Assembly: GCA_963580455.1 (NCBI GenBank)
Contig: OY756967.1
Location: forward strand, 21,002,022 to 21,066,021
DNA from: Euonymus europaeus
Lineage: Eukaryota; Streptophyta; Magnoliopsida; Celastrales; Celastraceae
Length of the DNA: 64,000 bases
Direction: 5' to 3'
The position numbers were made by a program, and so were the translations under genes. Shown here piece after piece: positions 9,936-20,529 of this stretch. The notes under the pieces were generated by a model. It saw nothing but the letters and a program-made list of their open reading frames with translations, had not been told where the DNA came from and searched no databases. Position 1 is the stretch's first letter, and every line of letters starts with the position of its first letter.

Positions 9936-11025
9936 CGTATCATTGTGTATTATTTATGTTTGTGTTTGAATAAGGTTTGTTTGAAGGATCTTTAAGAGCA
10001 ACCGAGCAATCATGAATAAAAATTTAGATGATCATTATTAAAAACCGACCAACATATACCTAAATTGTCAAAATGACATGAATCAGCTCTATCTTAACCT
10101 AACGGTTAGGAGGGAACCTCCATTTTATCATACATAAACATCCACACATATCTATGAAAATTATTGCTTGATTATCAAAATATATATTTAAAAAATATTT
10201 TCGACTAATTTTTCATATTCATTCTTAGTAATAATAACTCATTACAATATCCCCATTTTCCGTAGTATGTGGGAGACTACACAAGAAAACAAATATTCCA
10301 AATTGAAACTCACAGAAAAGGTGGCATCTTCAATTGACGGTTTGGATGCTCAATTCAACAACGAAAAATACCAGCGAACTGAGTAATGACTCTCCATGCT
10401 CTTGCGTTTGCTTTCGATTACACTATTCCTCTCTGCAACTCCCATTCCCTCTTCTTCTCATCAATTTTCATAATTTGATTGATTGGGAAATTTTGTATAA
10501 TCACCAATAGGGTTTTCGTTTCCTTCCATTAAATTATTCTGTCTATTGGATTAGATTGCTTGATTTTGATTTTTTTTTCCTTCCTATTTTTCTTCCTATC
10601 TGGTATTTCGCATCTTTCAAATCCTTTTCTGTTTTGTAACCTGTTCGACTAAAATGAGTACCCACCTCAACTGAAGTCGGATCATGAACTTGAATCTAGC
10701 CTCGTACTATGTTGTTTCAGGTTCATAAGCGCAGCTGTTATGAAACATTCTGGTCACACTGACTGAGGTGGTTATGCTTTATCTTGCACTTAACATAAAT
10801 GTCATTCCAAGACTAACCCATTGACACAACACTATTTTCAAAAGTTTGAGAGAGCGTCCTATACAAAATGAGGAAGTTTTGAGTCCAAAATCAGGCGATG
10901 ATTCCATATATAACAGAAATGCATCCACCAACTTCCATTTTAGTTCTCAGCAACCAAATGCAACGAAAAGTTATGTATGCTTCTACCTCATTCAGTAGTA
11001 TAAACAGCATCACAGGACCACCGTT
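9936..11025. other. Intergenic between CYP96 and KIWI
   Basis: No coding sequence is supported. About 10390-10640 is pyrimidine-rich and reads like a 5' UTR on the plus strand, but no open frame follows. The last part (about 10850-11025) is the presumed 3' UTR of the minus-strand KIWI gene. Confidence 0.5.
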
Positions 11026-12776
11026 CTAAGAAGACTCTGCAAGTGCCTTGTCGATTTCCTCTACATGATTCCGAAGTACACTCCACTACACGGAAAGGAA
11101 AACAATGAGCAATTGTCTTGATAACCATTGCTGAAAATATTATGTTATTAACGCACATACCTGTTCCATATTGAGTGATATACCTAGAAAATGCAAACAT
11201 ATCTGGTCAGGTTATAGATATTACAAGGAAATTTAACTCCACCTTGCTACGGCAAATACCAAATATGAGAAACAGACGACACATTTGCCATATAGTGCCT
11301 TATTGGCGAATCATCAAAACACGGAACAGCAACAATTAAAAAGAAGACACAGTAAAGGGAAAGCACCATTTAAATTTTCAAGAGAGTGAATCAGCCTTCA
11401 TTTTATCAATAAACTAGTTCTATCTCCATGATAGTGCGAGCACTCCAATATAATTCAATAACTTGCCAAGTCTGTCTTTTGTGGAGTCTTTATAAGTGAT
11501 GCCAAAAGCACACACTCGCACACAAGCGACAAGGAACACATTTTCATCTTAAGAGAGAGGTACACCAAAAGGCATGCATCTCAAGTAAGCATTTGCATTT
11601 TACTCCAAAGGAAAGTTTATGTATGCTCGTTTAGCGATAGGAATATGCTGCCATCTGTAGCACACATATAGCTTTCTTCAGCAAAAGGCTTAAAAAAGTA
11701 ATGATTAACCATTTATCAAAATACAATTTAGAAAAGGCTTGAACCCACAGTAACAATTCAAATGATGAAAATATATAAAGGCCGCAACAAGATATTAAAG
11801 GTTCAACCCACTTGCATTGATGTAGTGTGAAGTGTGCACTATCAATGAACTTAGTGCTTACACAGTTACACGATAGCTTCAGTAAATTCCCCAACTAGAA
11901 AATGTGATTTGACATCCCCCAACTTCTCCAAAAAACAAACAATAAAAAATGGCCTCAACATAAGGTATTTTGAATAGTATTGCCAATCTGGTAAGTTTCA
12001 TACAATTCCTCTATGCCAAGTACTGTACCAATGAGCCACTTCATGTTCAAAATGCCTTCAACTACCCCAATATGACATTAAATTGATTACCACTAGCAGC
12101 TCTGACTCCAAATTACTTGTGCACATTCAGAAATACTCCTTGGCCGAGTTAATTATTCCATAGTTGCTGGCTTCATTTGGCCAAGAAAATGACTAATTAT
12201 GGTGGATGTCAACTCACACAACCAAACCTCACCAAAACACAAGAAATTGACAACCCTACAACTTACAATAACTTTCACAAATCTATGTTAACAAGGAAAC
12301 AATCTAGTATTATGATTTACAAAGACAACACAATCTAGTATCATGATTTACAAATGAAACCAAGAATTGAAGACTGAACCCTATAATAAGACATGGATTA
12401 AACACAAACCAGTAAGAGAAGGGAATAAGATACAAACCTTTCTTGCCAGGAAATTGCTTGCCGTCTTTGATGTAGAACTCGCGGATATCGACCCACACTT
12501 TCCCTTGCCAGTTCCTCACAGACACTCTCCTATTCTTCGATACCTGTACAAGAGAAGACAATAATCACATTACAACTACAATCGAATAAACCCTAATAAA
12601 CACATACACTCGCGTAAGTATCCATACATGTAGTCAAAAGCACCTACCTCACAAACAACGACGTCATCGGAGTCATCGGATGACTGAGCCTTTGAAATCT
12701 TCTTCGGCGGAGCGTGGGCTCCCGCATTATCGTCCGATGGATCCTCGTCCTTCCTTTTTCCTCTGTAGGATGACAT
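11026..12776 (-). CDS. KIWI: KIWI, RNA polymerase II transcriptional coactivator (PC4/SUB1 family), 105 aa
   Basis: Four exons on the minus strand, 12776-12648, 12543-12438, 11183-11161 and 11085-11026, join in frame to 105 residues. The N-terminus (MSSYRGKRKDEDPSDD onward) is the acidic and basic Ser-rich tail. VSKNRRVSVRNWQGKVWVDI begins the PC4 single-stranded-DNA-binding fold, which ends in VLRNHVEEIDKALAESS. The length matches Arabidopsis KIWI (107 aa as I recall). The third exon is only 23 nt and encodes ISLNMEQ with a split Gly codon. Both of its splice sites are clear and phase is conserved (106 nt then 23 nt), so the micro-exon is real. By family knowledge PC4 proteins bind ssDNA and act in the nucleus as coactivators of Pol II. 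A 6.6-kb transposon block begins 58 bases upstream of the ATG, probably in the 5' UTR or core promoter. The third intron acceptor is separated from exon 2 by a 1.25-kb intron. Confidence 0.92.
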
Positions 12777-12824
12777 CTCGCTATTTTCTGCAGAACACTG
12801 AATCGTCTGCTCACTCCCTCCTCT

Positions 12825-12833
12825 TTATGGAAT
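12825..12833. repeat. Left 9-bp target-site duplication of outer MULE
   Basis: TTATGGAAT here is repeated exactly at 19454-19462, immediately outside the inverted GGGTTTTTTCC / GGAAAAAACCC termini. Nine-base duplications are the hallmark of Mutator-superfamily insertion. Confidence 0.9.
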
Positions 12834-14229
12834 GGGTTTTTTCCAAAAATAACCCTTTTTAACAATCAAATTATAACTCTAACTCCAACTTTTTTTTAAT
12901 ATTAAAATTAATCTTTTAGGTTTTTTGGAAAAATGACCCCCTTTTACATAATTTTTGGAGATCTAACCCGACGTCCCATTAAATGTAAATTTTAACTGCA
13001 GCCCCTTACACGTTTTTTGATGCATTTTTCTTTTTAAAAAGCTGAATACTCCATGAAAACAAGCTCACTCTTTCTCTCTCTTCTTTCCCACTCCTCCATG
13101 GTTCGTATTCCTCAAAGTTTTCAGATTATTCAACATTCGTGCAATCTAAACTTTATAATATGTTACAAAGACGCTGCCCAGAACTGGAACGATGCTAAAA
13201 TCGACTACGCAAGCTCCGTCTTCGAATTCGCGAACATAGAAATGTTAAACGTTCTTATTAAGTGTCCAGTATTTCGTCTCAGCTTTTACCTGTATTTTAA
13301 ATTGAAAAGGAAAATCACTAAACTAAGGTTAGTTTTGTGCATTTGGTTTTCACAACTGCCATATTTTTGCGTAACTATACAAAAAAAGTATTTCGTTGAT
13401 AAATGTATATATTTTTAGTTGAGAATAGTTTTGTTTTTGTTTATAGCATGCTAATTTTTCGTTGATGTTTGATTTATTTTTTGTTTAGCTCATGAAATTT
13501 ATAGGGTTGATAAATGTTGTAATATTTGTTTGAAATTGTTGAGTTTGTTTGAGAAATTTTACATGCAGGTTTGAGAAATTTTCCTCCATGACTCGTACCT
13601 CTCAAGCTTTGAAGTGAAGTAGATCTCTCACATTATTCAGCATTTGGTCATAGACGTCTCCCAGAAACGATCTTAAACTCCGGAACAAGGACCGTATGCA
13701 AGCTCCGTGTGCTAGTGGACGAACATACCCGTGCTCAATGTCATTTCTAAGTGTTCAGCACTCCAACCTTTCTTGGACCGAAGCTCCAAAGCTTCATGTG
13801 TCGTTGTACATCTTGTCCTCAATTTTTGTTTGCCTTCTAATTTTCTTTTGAGGAGGAATATCACCAAACTAAGGTTAGTCTGATGCATTTGGGTTTGAGA
13901 ACTGCCATATATTACAACCGAACGATACAAAGTCAAATATTTATTTGATAAATACATGTATTGTTCGTCCAGAAGTAGTTTCATTCAGACAATTTTTTCG
14001 TTGACAAGTAGTTTTATTCTCGTTGATATGAGTTAATGTTTTCGTTGAGAAATATGTTTAAGCTCGTTTATCTGGGTTGACTTTTTTCGTTGATAAATAG
14101 TTTTATTTTCGTTTATATGGGTTAGTTTTTTCGTTGAGAAATAGGTTTAAACTCGTTTATCTTGGTCAAGTTTTTTCGTTGAGAAATATGTTCAAAGTGC
14201 ATTAATCGATAAAAATTCTTTTTGTTGTT

Positions 14230-14711
14230 AAATGCAAAGTAGATGAGTGCAAGTGGTGGCTTCGAGCAACCAGAGTTAAGGACACCTCTTTTTTCATGAT
14301 CAAGGTATTTCGGGATAGCCATTTGTCTTCATCGTGTTTTGATATAATAATGCTCGACAAGCGACAGGATGGGTTGTGGGAGAATGCATCAAATCTAAAT
14401 ACGAGGGAGTTAGCTATATTTATAGGCCAAAGGACATTGTTTTCATTTCGGATAGAAATGCTAGTATTGGCAAAGGAATTCGTAGAGTGTTTCCCGATGT
14501 CAAACATGGTATTTGCATGTATCACCTTGGTCAGAATTTGAAGGCAAGAAAATTTAGTGACTCTGTCATCCCTGTATTCTACAAGGCAGCCAAGACGTAC
14601 AATCAGATGGAATTGAAGGACTATTATGATAAAGTCTCTGAAGAAAGAAGGGATAGATATGCAATTTTTAGATCATTATTTGATATTTTCTCGTTGACAA
14701 ACTCTCGTTGA
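14230..14711 (+). pseudogene. MuDR/MULE transposase relic (DNA-binding and partial core)
   Basis: The frame from 14230 reads KCKVDECKWWLRATRVKDTS, the zinc-ribbon-like MuDR DNA-binding segment. A frameshift near 14345 moves to the frame of ARQATGWVVGECIKSKYEG (about 14350-14405). After an apparent internal deletion comes VFISDRNASIGKGIRRVFPD and KHGICMYHLGQNL, the second-Asp region of the DDE transposase core. The frame ends at 14711 as the tandem array begins. The first catalytic Asp region and the Glu region are missing, so no active transposase can be made. The order of segments matches autonomous MULEs, which suggests descent by internal deletion. Confidence 0.82.
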
Positions 14712-15850
14712 TAATACTTATCGTTGATATATGGTCAATTTTTCGTTGATTATTTCATAATTATGATTGATATCCGAGTTACATGCCGGATCTAGTTGAC
14801 AAACTTTCGTTGATAATACTTATCGTTGATATATGGGTCATTTTTTTGTTGATTATTTTATAATTATGGTTGATATCCGATTCACATGTCAGACATTTCT
14901 GAAATAATCAAGTCTTCTCGTTGATAATATTTATCGTTGATATATAAGTAAATTTTTCGATGATTATTTCTTAATTATGGTGAATAACCGAGTCACATGC
15001 CAGACATGTCTGAAATAACCAAGTCTTCTCGTTGATAAACTCCCGTTGATAATACTTATCGTTGATATATGGATCACTTTTTCGTTGATTATTTCATAAT
15101 TATGGTTGATATCCGATTCACATGCCAGACATGTCTGAAATAACCAAGTCTTCTCGTTGATAATATTTATCGTTGATATATGAGTCAATTGTTCGTTGAT
15201 TATTTCTTAATTATGGTTGATATCCGAGTCACATGCCAGACATGTCTGAAATAACCAAGTCTTCTCATTGATAAACTCCCGTTGATAATACTTATTGTTG
15301 ATATATGGATCACTTTTTCGTTGATTATTTCATAATTATAGTTGATATCCGATTCACATGCCAGACATGTCTGAAATAACCAAGTCTTCTCGTTGATAAA
15401 CTCTCGTTGATAATATTTATCGTTGATATATAAGTAAATTTTTCGATGATTATTTCTTAATTATGGTGGATAACCGAGTCACATGCCAAACATGTCTGAA
15501 ATAACCAAGTCTTCTCGTTGATAAACTCCCGTTGATAATACTTATCGTTGATATATGGATCACTTTTTCGTTGATTATTTCATAATTATGGTTGATATCT
15601 GATTCACATGCCAGACATGTCTGAAATAACCAAGTCTTCTCGTTGATAATATTTATCGTTGATATATGAGTCAATTGTTCGTTGATTATTTCTTAATTAT
15701 GGTTGATATCTGAGTCACATGCCAGGCATGTCTGAAATAACATAGTCTTCTCGTCGACAAATTCCCGTTGATAATGTTTATTGTTGATATATGGATCACT
15801 TTTTCGTTGATTATTTCTTAAGTATGGTTGAGATCCGAATCTTATAACTG
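14680..15850. repeat. CGTTGATA-rich tandem array with 111/125-bp units and a 486-bp higher-order period
   Basis: The motif AGACATGTCTG recurs at 15002, 15127, 15238, 15363, 15488, 15613 and 15724 with small variants. Spacings are 125, 111, 125, 125, 125 and 111. The 111-bp units lack a 14-bp block that adds an extra CGTTGAT. The segment 14964-15188 recurs almost unchanged at 15450-15674, a 486-bp higher-order repeat. About nine units are present; the edges are diverged. Confidence 0.88.
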
Positions 15851-16138
15851 ATATAACAAAGTTTTCTTCTACTGTTATGTTGTTATAATAAATTAGGACG
15901 TACAAAGAAAGTGGTTATAAACCTAAAAATAATGCATTAATTAACGAAAAGTTACAAACTGTCAGGCAACAATTAATGTTATGTTTTCTGTTACAAAATC
16001 AATAACAAATTAAGAGTAGTCCTTCACATTTGCGTGTAGCATCCATTGAAATCATTCGTTATCATTTATATCTACAAGAGAGGGAAAAAAAACACAAGCA
16101 ACAAACTTTTCTCAACTTAACAACCAATCCTAAGCCCT

Positions 16139-16161
16139 AATATATATATATATATATATAT
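16139..16161. repeat. (AT)n microsatellite
   Basis: A pure TA/AT dinucleotide run lies inside the nested MULE interior. No other role is visible. Confidence 0.9.
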
Positions 16162-17811
16162 ATTAACCACTTCAAGAACTCTAAGATTTTGTAAACGATA
16201 TGTAACACAAATCCCATTATTCAAAAATTCATGGAGGCGAAGGCAATAACAACGAAAATTAAGGTAAAATAAACTAGAAGCAACCTTAACAAGAAAAATG
16301 AAGAATATAAAATTAACCTTGGTCTCTTATGTTGGTTATGAAGAAAATAAAACTGTGAAAATCGCACCATAAATCGTCCAAGGAAGAAGAAGATGAATCA
16401 AAAGTGAGAATGCCAAAGCTTGATGAAACAAAAGCACTAACTGAAATATATGCATCTCATAAACCAAAAAATAATACAGTTATCAACGAAAAGTATGAGT
16501 TATAAACCTAAATATAATACTTTTATAAACCTAAAAAAATACAGTAATCAACGAAAAGTTAATCAACGAAAAGTTCCAAACTTTCAAGCTGCAAGTAGTA
16601 TTCTATTTTCTACCACAAAATCAACAACAAATTAAGAATAGTCATTCACGTTTGCAATAAGCATCCTTTGGAACCATTCATTATCATATATATATAAAGA
16701 AAAAAATTTCAAACCTGCATGTAAAATTTATCAACCAAACTCAACAATTTCAAACAAATATTACAACATTTATCAACCCTACAAATTTCATGAGTTAAAC
16801 AAAAAATGAATCAAATATCAACGAAAAATTAGCATGATATAAACGAAAACAAAACTATTCTCAACTAAAAATATATACATTTATCAACGAAATACTTTTT
16901 TTGTATAGTTACGTAAAAATATGACAGTTGTGAAAACCAAATGCACAAAACTAACATTAGTTTAGTGATTTTCCTTCTCGATTTAAAATACAGGTAAAAT
17001 CTGAGACGAAATACTGGACACTTAGCAAGAACGTTGAGCATTTCTATGTTCATGAATTCGAAGACGGAGCTTGCGTAGTCGATTTCAGCATCGTTTCAGT
17101 TCTGAATGGCGTCTTTGTAACATATTATGAAGTTTAGATTGCACGAATGATGAATAATCTGAAAAACTTGAGGAATACGAACCATGGAGGAGTGGGAAAG
17201 AAGAGAGAGAAAGAGAGAGCTTGTTTTCATGGAGTATTCAGCTTTTTAGAAAAGAAAATGCATCAAAAGACGTGCGAGGGGCTGCAGTGTCTTTTCCTTT
17301 GACAAAAAGGTTAAAATTTATATTTAATGGGACGTGGGGTTAGATCTCCAAAAATTATGTAAAAGTGGGTCATTTTTCCAAAAAACCCTAATCTTTTTGA
17401 CTTGTGAAAAGTCTAAGATATCCTTAAAGAAAGTTTCCCCCAAAATCATTTAATGAATAAAAAAACTTTTAAAACCCTAAAATTAGGTAGAAAGTCACAC
17501 CTCCTCCTCCAGCACATTTCTTTACTGCAACTCACTCTTCTCTCTCTCTAAGGTGGAGGAAGAAAAGGAGGAAGGAAGAGGAAATTAGCTTACAAAATCA
17601 TCCCTCTCTCAAGCAAGTTTCAGGATCTCATCCTCTCCCTCTCTCTATCCAAATCTTGCGATCTTACACAGATTTTGAAAGAGGTACTGGATCTTCTTTT
17701 TTTTTATTGCCCAAATTTTTTAGTTTTTTTTGGTTCTTTGTGCGGCGAATTGATTTTTTTTCCTTTATCATCAAGATCCATAATTTTATGTCCATTTTTA
17801 CTTTTTGAGGT

Positions 17812-18955
17812 GTGTATGGTTGAGAACTAACTATTTAGATTGGTTGAGAATTTAATGTTTAGATGTGGTTGAGAACTGTTTGTTTTTATTGGTTGAGAAC
17901 TGACTGTTTAGACGTGGTTGAGAAATGTATATTTTGATTGGTTGAGAACTGTTTGTTTTTATTGGTTGAGAACTGACTGTTTAGATGTGATTGAGAACTG
18001 TCTGTTTTGATTAGTTGAGAACTGAGTATTTTGACTTGGTTGAGAAATGTCTGTTTATACTAGGTTGAGAAATGTCTATTTTGATTGGTTGAGAACTAAG
18101 TGTATTGACTTGGTTGAGAAATGAATATTTTGACCACGTTGAGAAATGCATGGTTTGAGTGGTTGAGAAATGACTGTTTATACTAGGTTGAGAAATACAT
18201 GTTTTGATTGGTTGAGAACTTAGTGTATTGAGTTGATTGAGAAATGACTATTTTGACTATGTTGAGAAATGCATATTTTGAGTGGTTGAGAAATGCATAT
18301 TTTGTTTGGTTGAGAAATGATTGTTTTGACTTGGTTGAGAAATGCATGTCATTCTCAACTACTCAAAACATGCATTTCTCAACATAGTCAAAAGAGTCAT
18401 TTTTCAATCAAGTTAATACACTCAGTTCTCAACCAATTAAAACAGACATTTCTCAACCAAGTTAATACGCTCAGTTCTCAACCACTCAAAATATGCATTT
18501 CTCAACATAGTCAAAATAGTCATTTCTCAATCAAGTCAATACATTAAGTTCTCAACCTATCAAAACATGTATTTCTCAACCTAGTATAAACAGTCATTTC
18601 TCAACCATTCAAAACATGCATTTCTCAACGTGGTCAAAATATTCATTTCTCAACCAAGTCAATACACTTAGTTCTCAACCAATCAAAATAGACATTTCTC
18701 AACCTAGTATAAACAGACATTTCTCAACTAAGTCAAAACACTCAGTTCTCAACTAATCAAAACAGACAGTTCTCAACCACATCTAAACAGTCAGTTCTCA
18801 ACCAATAAAAACAAATAGTTCTCAACCAATCAAAATATACATTTCTTAACCACGTCTAAACAGCCAGTTCTCAACCAATAAAAACAAACAGTTCTCAACC
18901 ACATCTAAATATTAAGTTCTCAACCAATCTAAATAGTTAGTTCTCAACCATACAC
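17812..18955. repeat. Inverted pair of GGTTGAGAA minisatellite arrays at the palindrome centre
   Basis: From 17812 to about 18349 a 23-24-bp unit of the form GGTTGAGAAATGnnTnTTTTGA repeats about 22 times on the plus strand. From about 18350 to 18955 the same array is present as its reverse complement (TTCTCAACC). Unit variants (ACTG, ATGC, ATGA followed by TTT tracts) appear in mirror order, so the inverted copy is of the whole array and not an independent expansion. The turning point is near 18345-18360. The array is the core of the outer palindromic element. Confidence 0.9.
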
Positions 18956-19453
18956 ACCTCAAAAGGTAAAAATGGACATAAAATTATGGATCTTGATGAT
19001 AAAGGAAAAAAAAAATCAATTCACCGCACAAAGAACCAAAAAAATCTAAAAAATCTGGGCAATAAAAAAAAGAAGATCCAGTACCTCTTTCAAAATCTGT
19101 GTAAGATCGCAAGACTTGGATAGAGAGAGGGAGAGGATGAGATCCTGAGACTTGCTTGAGAGGGGGATGATTTTGTAAGCTAATTTCCTCTTCCTTCTTC
19201 CTTTTCTTCCTCCACCTTAGAGAGAGAGAGTGAGTTGCAGTAAAAAAATGTGCTGGAGGTGGAGGTGTGACTTTCTACCTAATTTTAGGGTTTTAAAAGT
19301 TTTTTTTATTCATTAAATGATTTTAGGGGGAAACCTTCTTTAAGGATATCTTAGACTTTTCACAAGCTAAAAATGTTAGTTTTAATATTGAAAAAAAGGT
19401 GGGGTTAAAGTTATAATTTGATTGTTAAAAATGGTTATTTTTGGAAAAAACCC

Positions 19454-19462
19454 TTATGGAAT
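19454..19462. repeat. Right 9-bp target-site duplication of outer MULE
   Basis: TTATGGAAT, identical to 12825-12833. The sequence after it (CGCTGAGACCC and onward) should be the original upstream flank of KIWI, now displaced by 6.6 kb. Confidence 0.9.
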
Positions 19463-20396
19463 TCGCTGAGACCCGTCAATCTTACACGCAATATTGGCGC
19501 GTGAATTCACAGTACTCAACAGCGACTGTGGATTTGTGGGACTTTTGAGAAAGAGAATATTGAGCCTTTTAATTTGTAAGTCTAACCCAATTATTAAAGC
19601 CCAAAATCTATTTAAGTTAAATATAAAGCCCATAAACTAGTATTGGGTCTACGTTTTGGACCAAGCAACTAAATAGAAAAGCAGGCCCATCCATTAGATC
19701 CGCTAAGAGGACTCTAATGAATTGCTTACCTGGCACTTGGGAGGGTATTTTATCTTGGTAAATTATACTTTTGACTAGGCAGGGATACCCGGGCTTCGCC
19801 TCGGGTTTTTTGGTATTAAAAAGGGAAAATAACAACAGCCAACATCGAGTCGATATACATATCCCTAAGGTGTCACTTGGTTGACAACTTTTTCCAATAT
19901 CAGGCAGTATTGCCTGGGGAACCTCAGTATTATTGTTTCATACATGTGTGTGAGTGTGCATCATTATTTGTGTGAGAGTTGAAAAATAAAGTGGAGTAAT
20001 AGAATAACCTGGAAGGAACAAAGATGTTGATTAAATGCAGGTGTCTAGTGAATTAACAGGCAGAATAAATAGTGGATGTGGAGAAAAAAAGGAGGATATT
20101 CATTCAATCATGCGACAGAAGAGGTTAGCCTTTTTCTTCTCCCCTTAGATTCAATGGGGAATCATCTCCGCATGAAGAACCACCAATAACAATGCCATGG
20201 AACCAATTATTGAGAAATTCAAGTTAATCAAGAGCATTGCAATATAACCAAATAATCAATCCCTGCTAGCAGTTACTATTCTGTTCACTAAGCAAATAAA
20301 TAGAATAAATGCATCATAAACTTAGAAATTACATGTCATAAACTGTGAAGACTAAATCTTTGAACAGAGCATGAGATCAACTTCAAATTTGCTGTC
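19463..20396. other. Displaced KIWI upstream flank and intergenic DNA
   Basis: No gene is supported. The first roughly 100 bases are GC-richer than the surroundings and contain TATTGGCGCGTG, close to an E2F-type site, and may be the original KIWI promoter. The remainder is AT-rich without recognisable coding or structured elements. Confidence 0.45.
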
Positions 20397-20529
20397 TTAC
20401 TTATCACCAAGCAGCCCTTGCAACTGAACAATGGTAGGTCAAAGGACCATGTTTAACGTCCTGGTGAAGATAGTTTAGCCACCAAAGCCAAGAGCTCTTT
20501 CCACATTGCAGAAGACCTATGAAGCCCCA
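20397..20529 (-). pseudogene. R2R3-MYB exon relic (end of R2, start of R3)
   Basis: On the minus strand a TTCATAG acceptor is followed by a segment reading GLLQCGKSSWLWWLNYLHQD then VKHG. This corresponds to the canonical start of R2R3-MYB exon 2 (GL-RCGKSCRLRW-NYLRPD-KRG). A frameshift then leads to IVQLQGLLGDK, matching the start of R3 (LI-QLH-LLGN-W), followed at once by a stop. Replacement of the conserved Cys and several DNA-facing Arg residues by Ser, Trp and His, plus the frameshift and stop, mark it as decayed. No R2 exon 1 or activation region was found nearby. Confidence 0.7.

Larger units (their letters stand above)
12919..17389 (+). mobile_element. Nested MULE with about 670-bp terminal inverted repeats
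   Basis: The terminal inverted repeats 12919-about 13580 and about 16707-17389 match over their length, with outer ends (A)GGTTTTTTGGAAAAATGACC and its complement. The flanks AATCTTTTA (12910-12918) and AATCTTTTT (17390-17398) are an 8/9-match target-site duplication. The interior holds a decayed MuDR-type transposase segment (14230-14711) and a CGTTGAT-rich tandem array (about 14680-15850). The element interrupts the left arm of the outer palindromic element, whose sequence resumes at 17399. It therefore inserted later. Apparent frames inside both TIRs (about 120 aa at 13053-13418) are mirrored repeats, not a gene. Confidence 0.88.
12834..19453. mobile_element. Palindromic (fold-back) MULE-like element, interrupted by a second MULE
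   Basis: The terminus GGGTTTTTTCCAAAAATAAC at 12834 is mirrored at 19453. A perfect 9-bp duplication (TTATGGAAT) flanks it. The left arm is 12834-12918 continuing at 17399-about 18349; the right arm about 18350-19453 is its reverse complement with only scattered differences. Removing the nested MULE gives an element of about 2.14 kb that is almost entirely inverted repeat and has no open frame. Outer arm parts include CT-rich tracts (about 17520-17660 and 19090-19230), and the centre is a 24-bp minisatellite in opposite orientations. It is non-autonomous; the transposase must come from elsewhere. It sits between KIWI and its upstream flank. Alternative: a fold-back element of another superfamily, but the 9-bp TSD and GGG terminus favour MULE. 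Confidence 0.87.

Noticed and set aside
10640..10770. Possible C/D-box snoRNA (CTGA-like boxes and a stem-like ATGAACTTG/GGTTCAT pairing)
   Set aside because: Box C and D are not in proper positions with a terminal stem.
13053..13418. A 121-codon open frame
   Set aside because: It lies wholly in the MULE terminal inverted repeat and is mirrored at the other end; no known family.
14964..15674. Two near-identical 74-codon frames on the minus strand
   Set aside because: They are products of the 486-bp higher-order tandem repeat, not genes.
17812..18955. CRISPR-like regular repeats
   Set aside because: Units are contiguous and variable, with no spacers, in a plant nuclear transposon.
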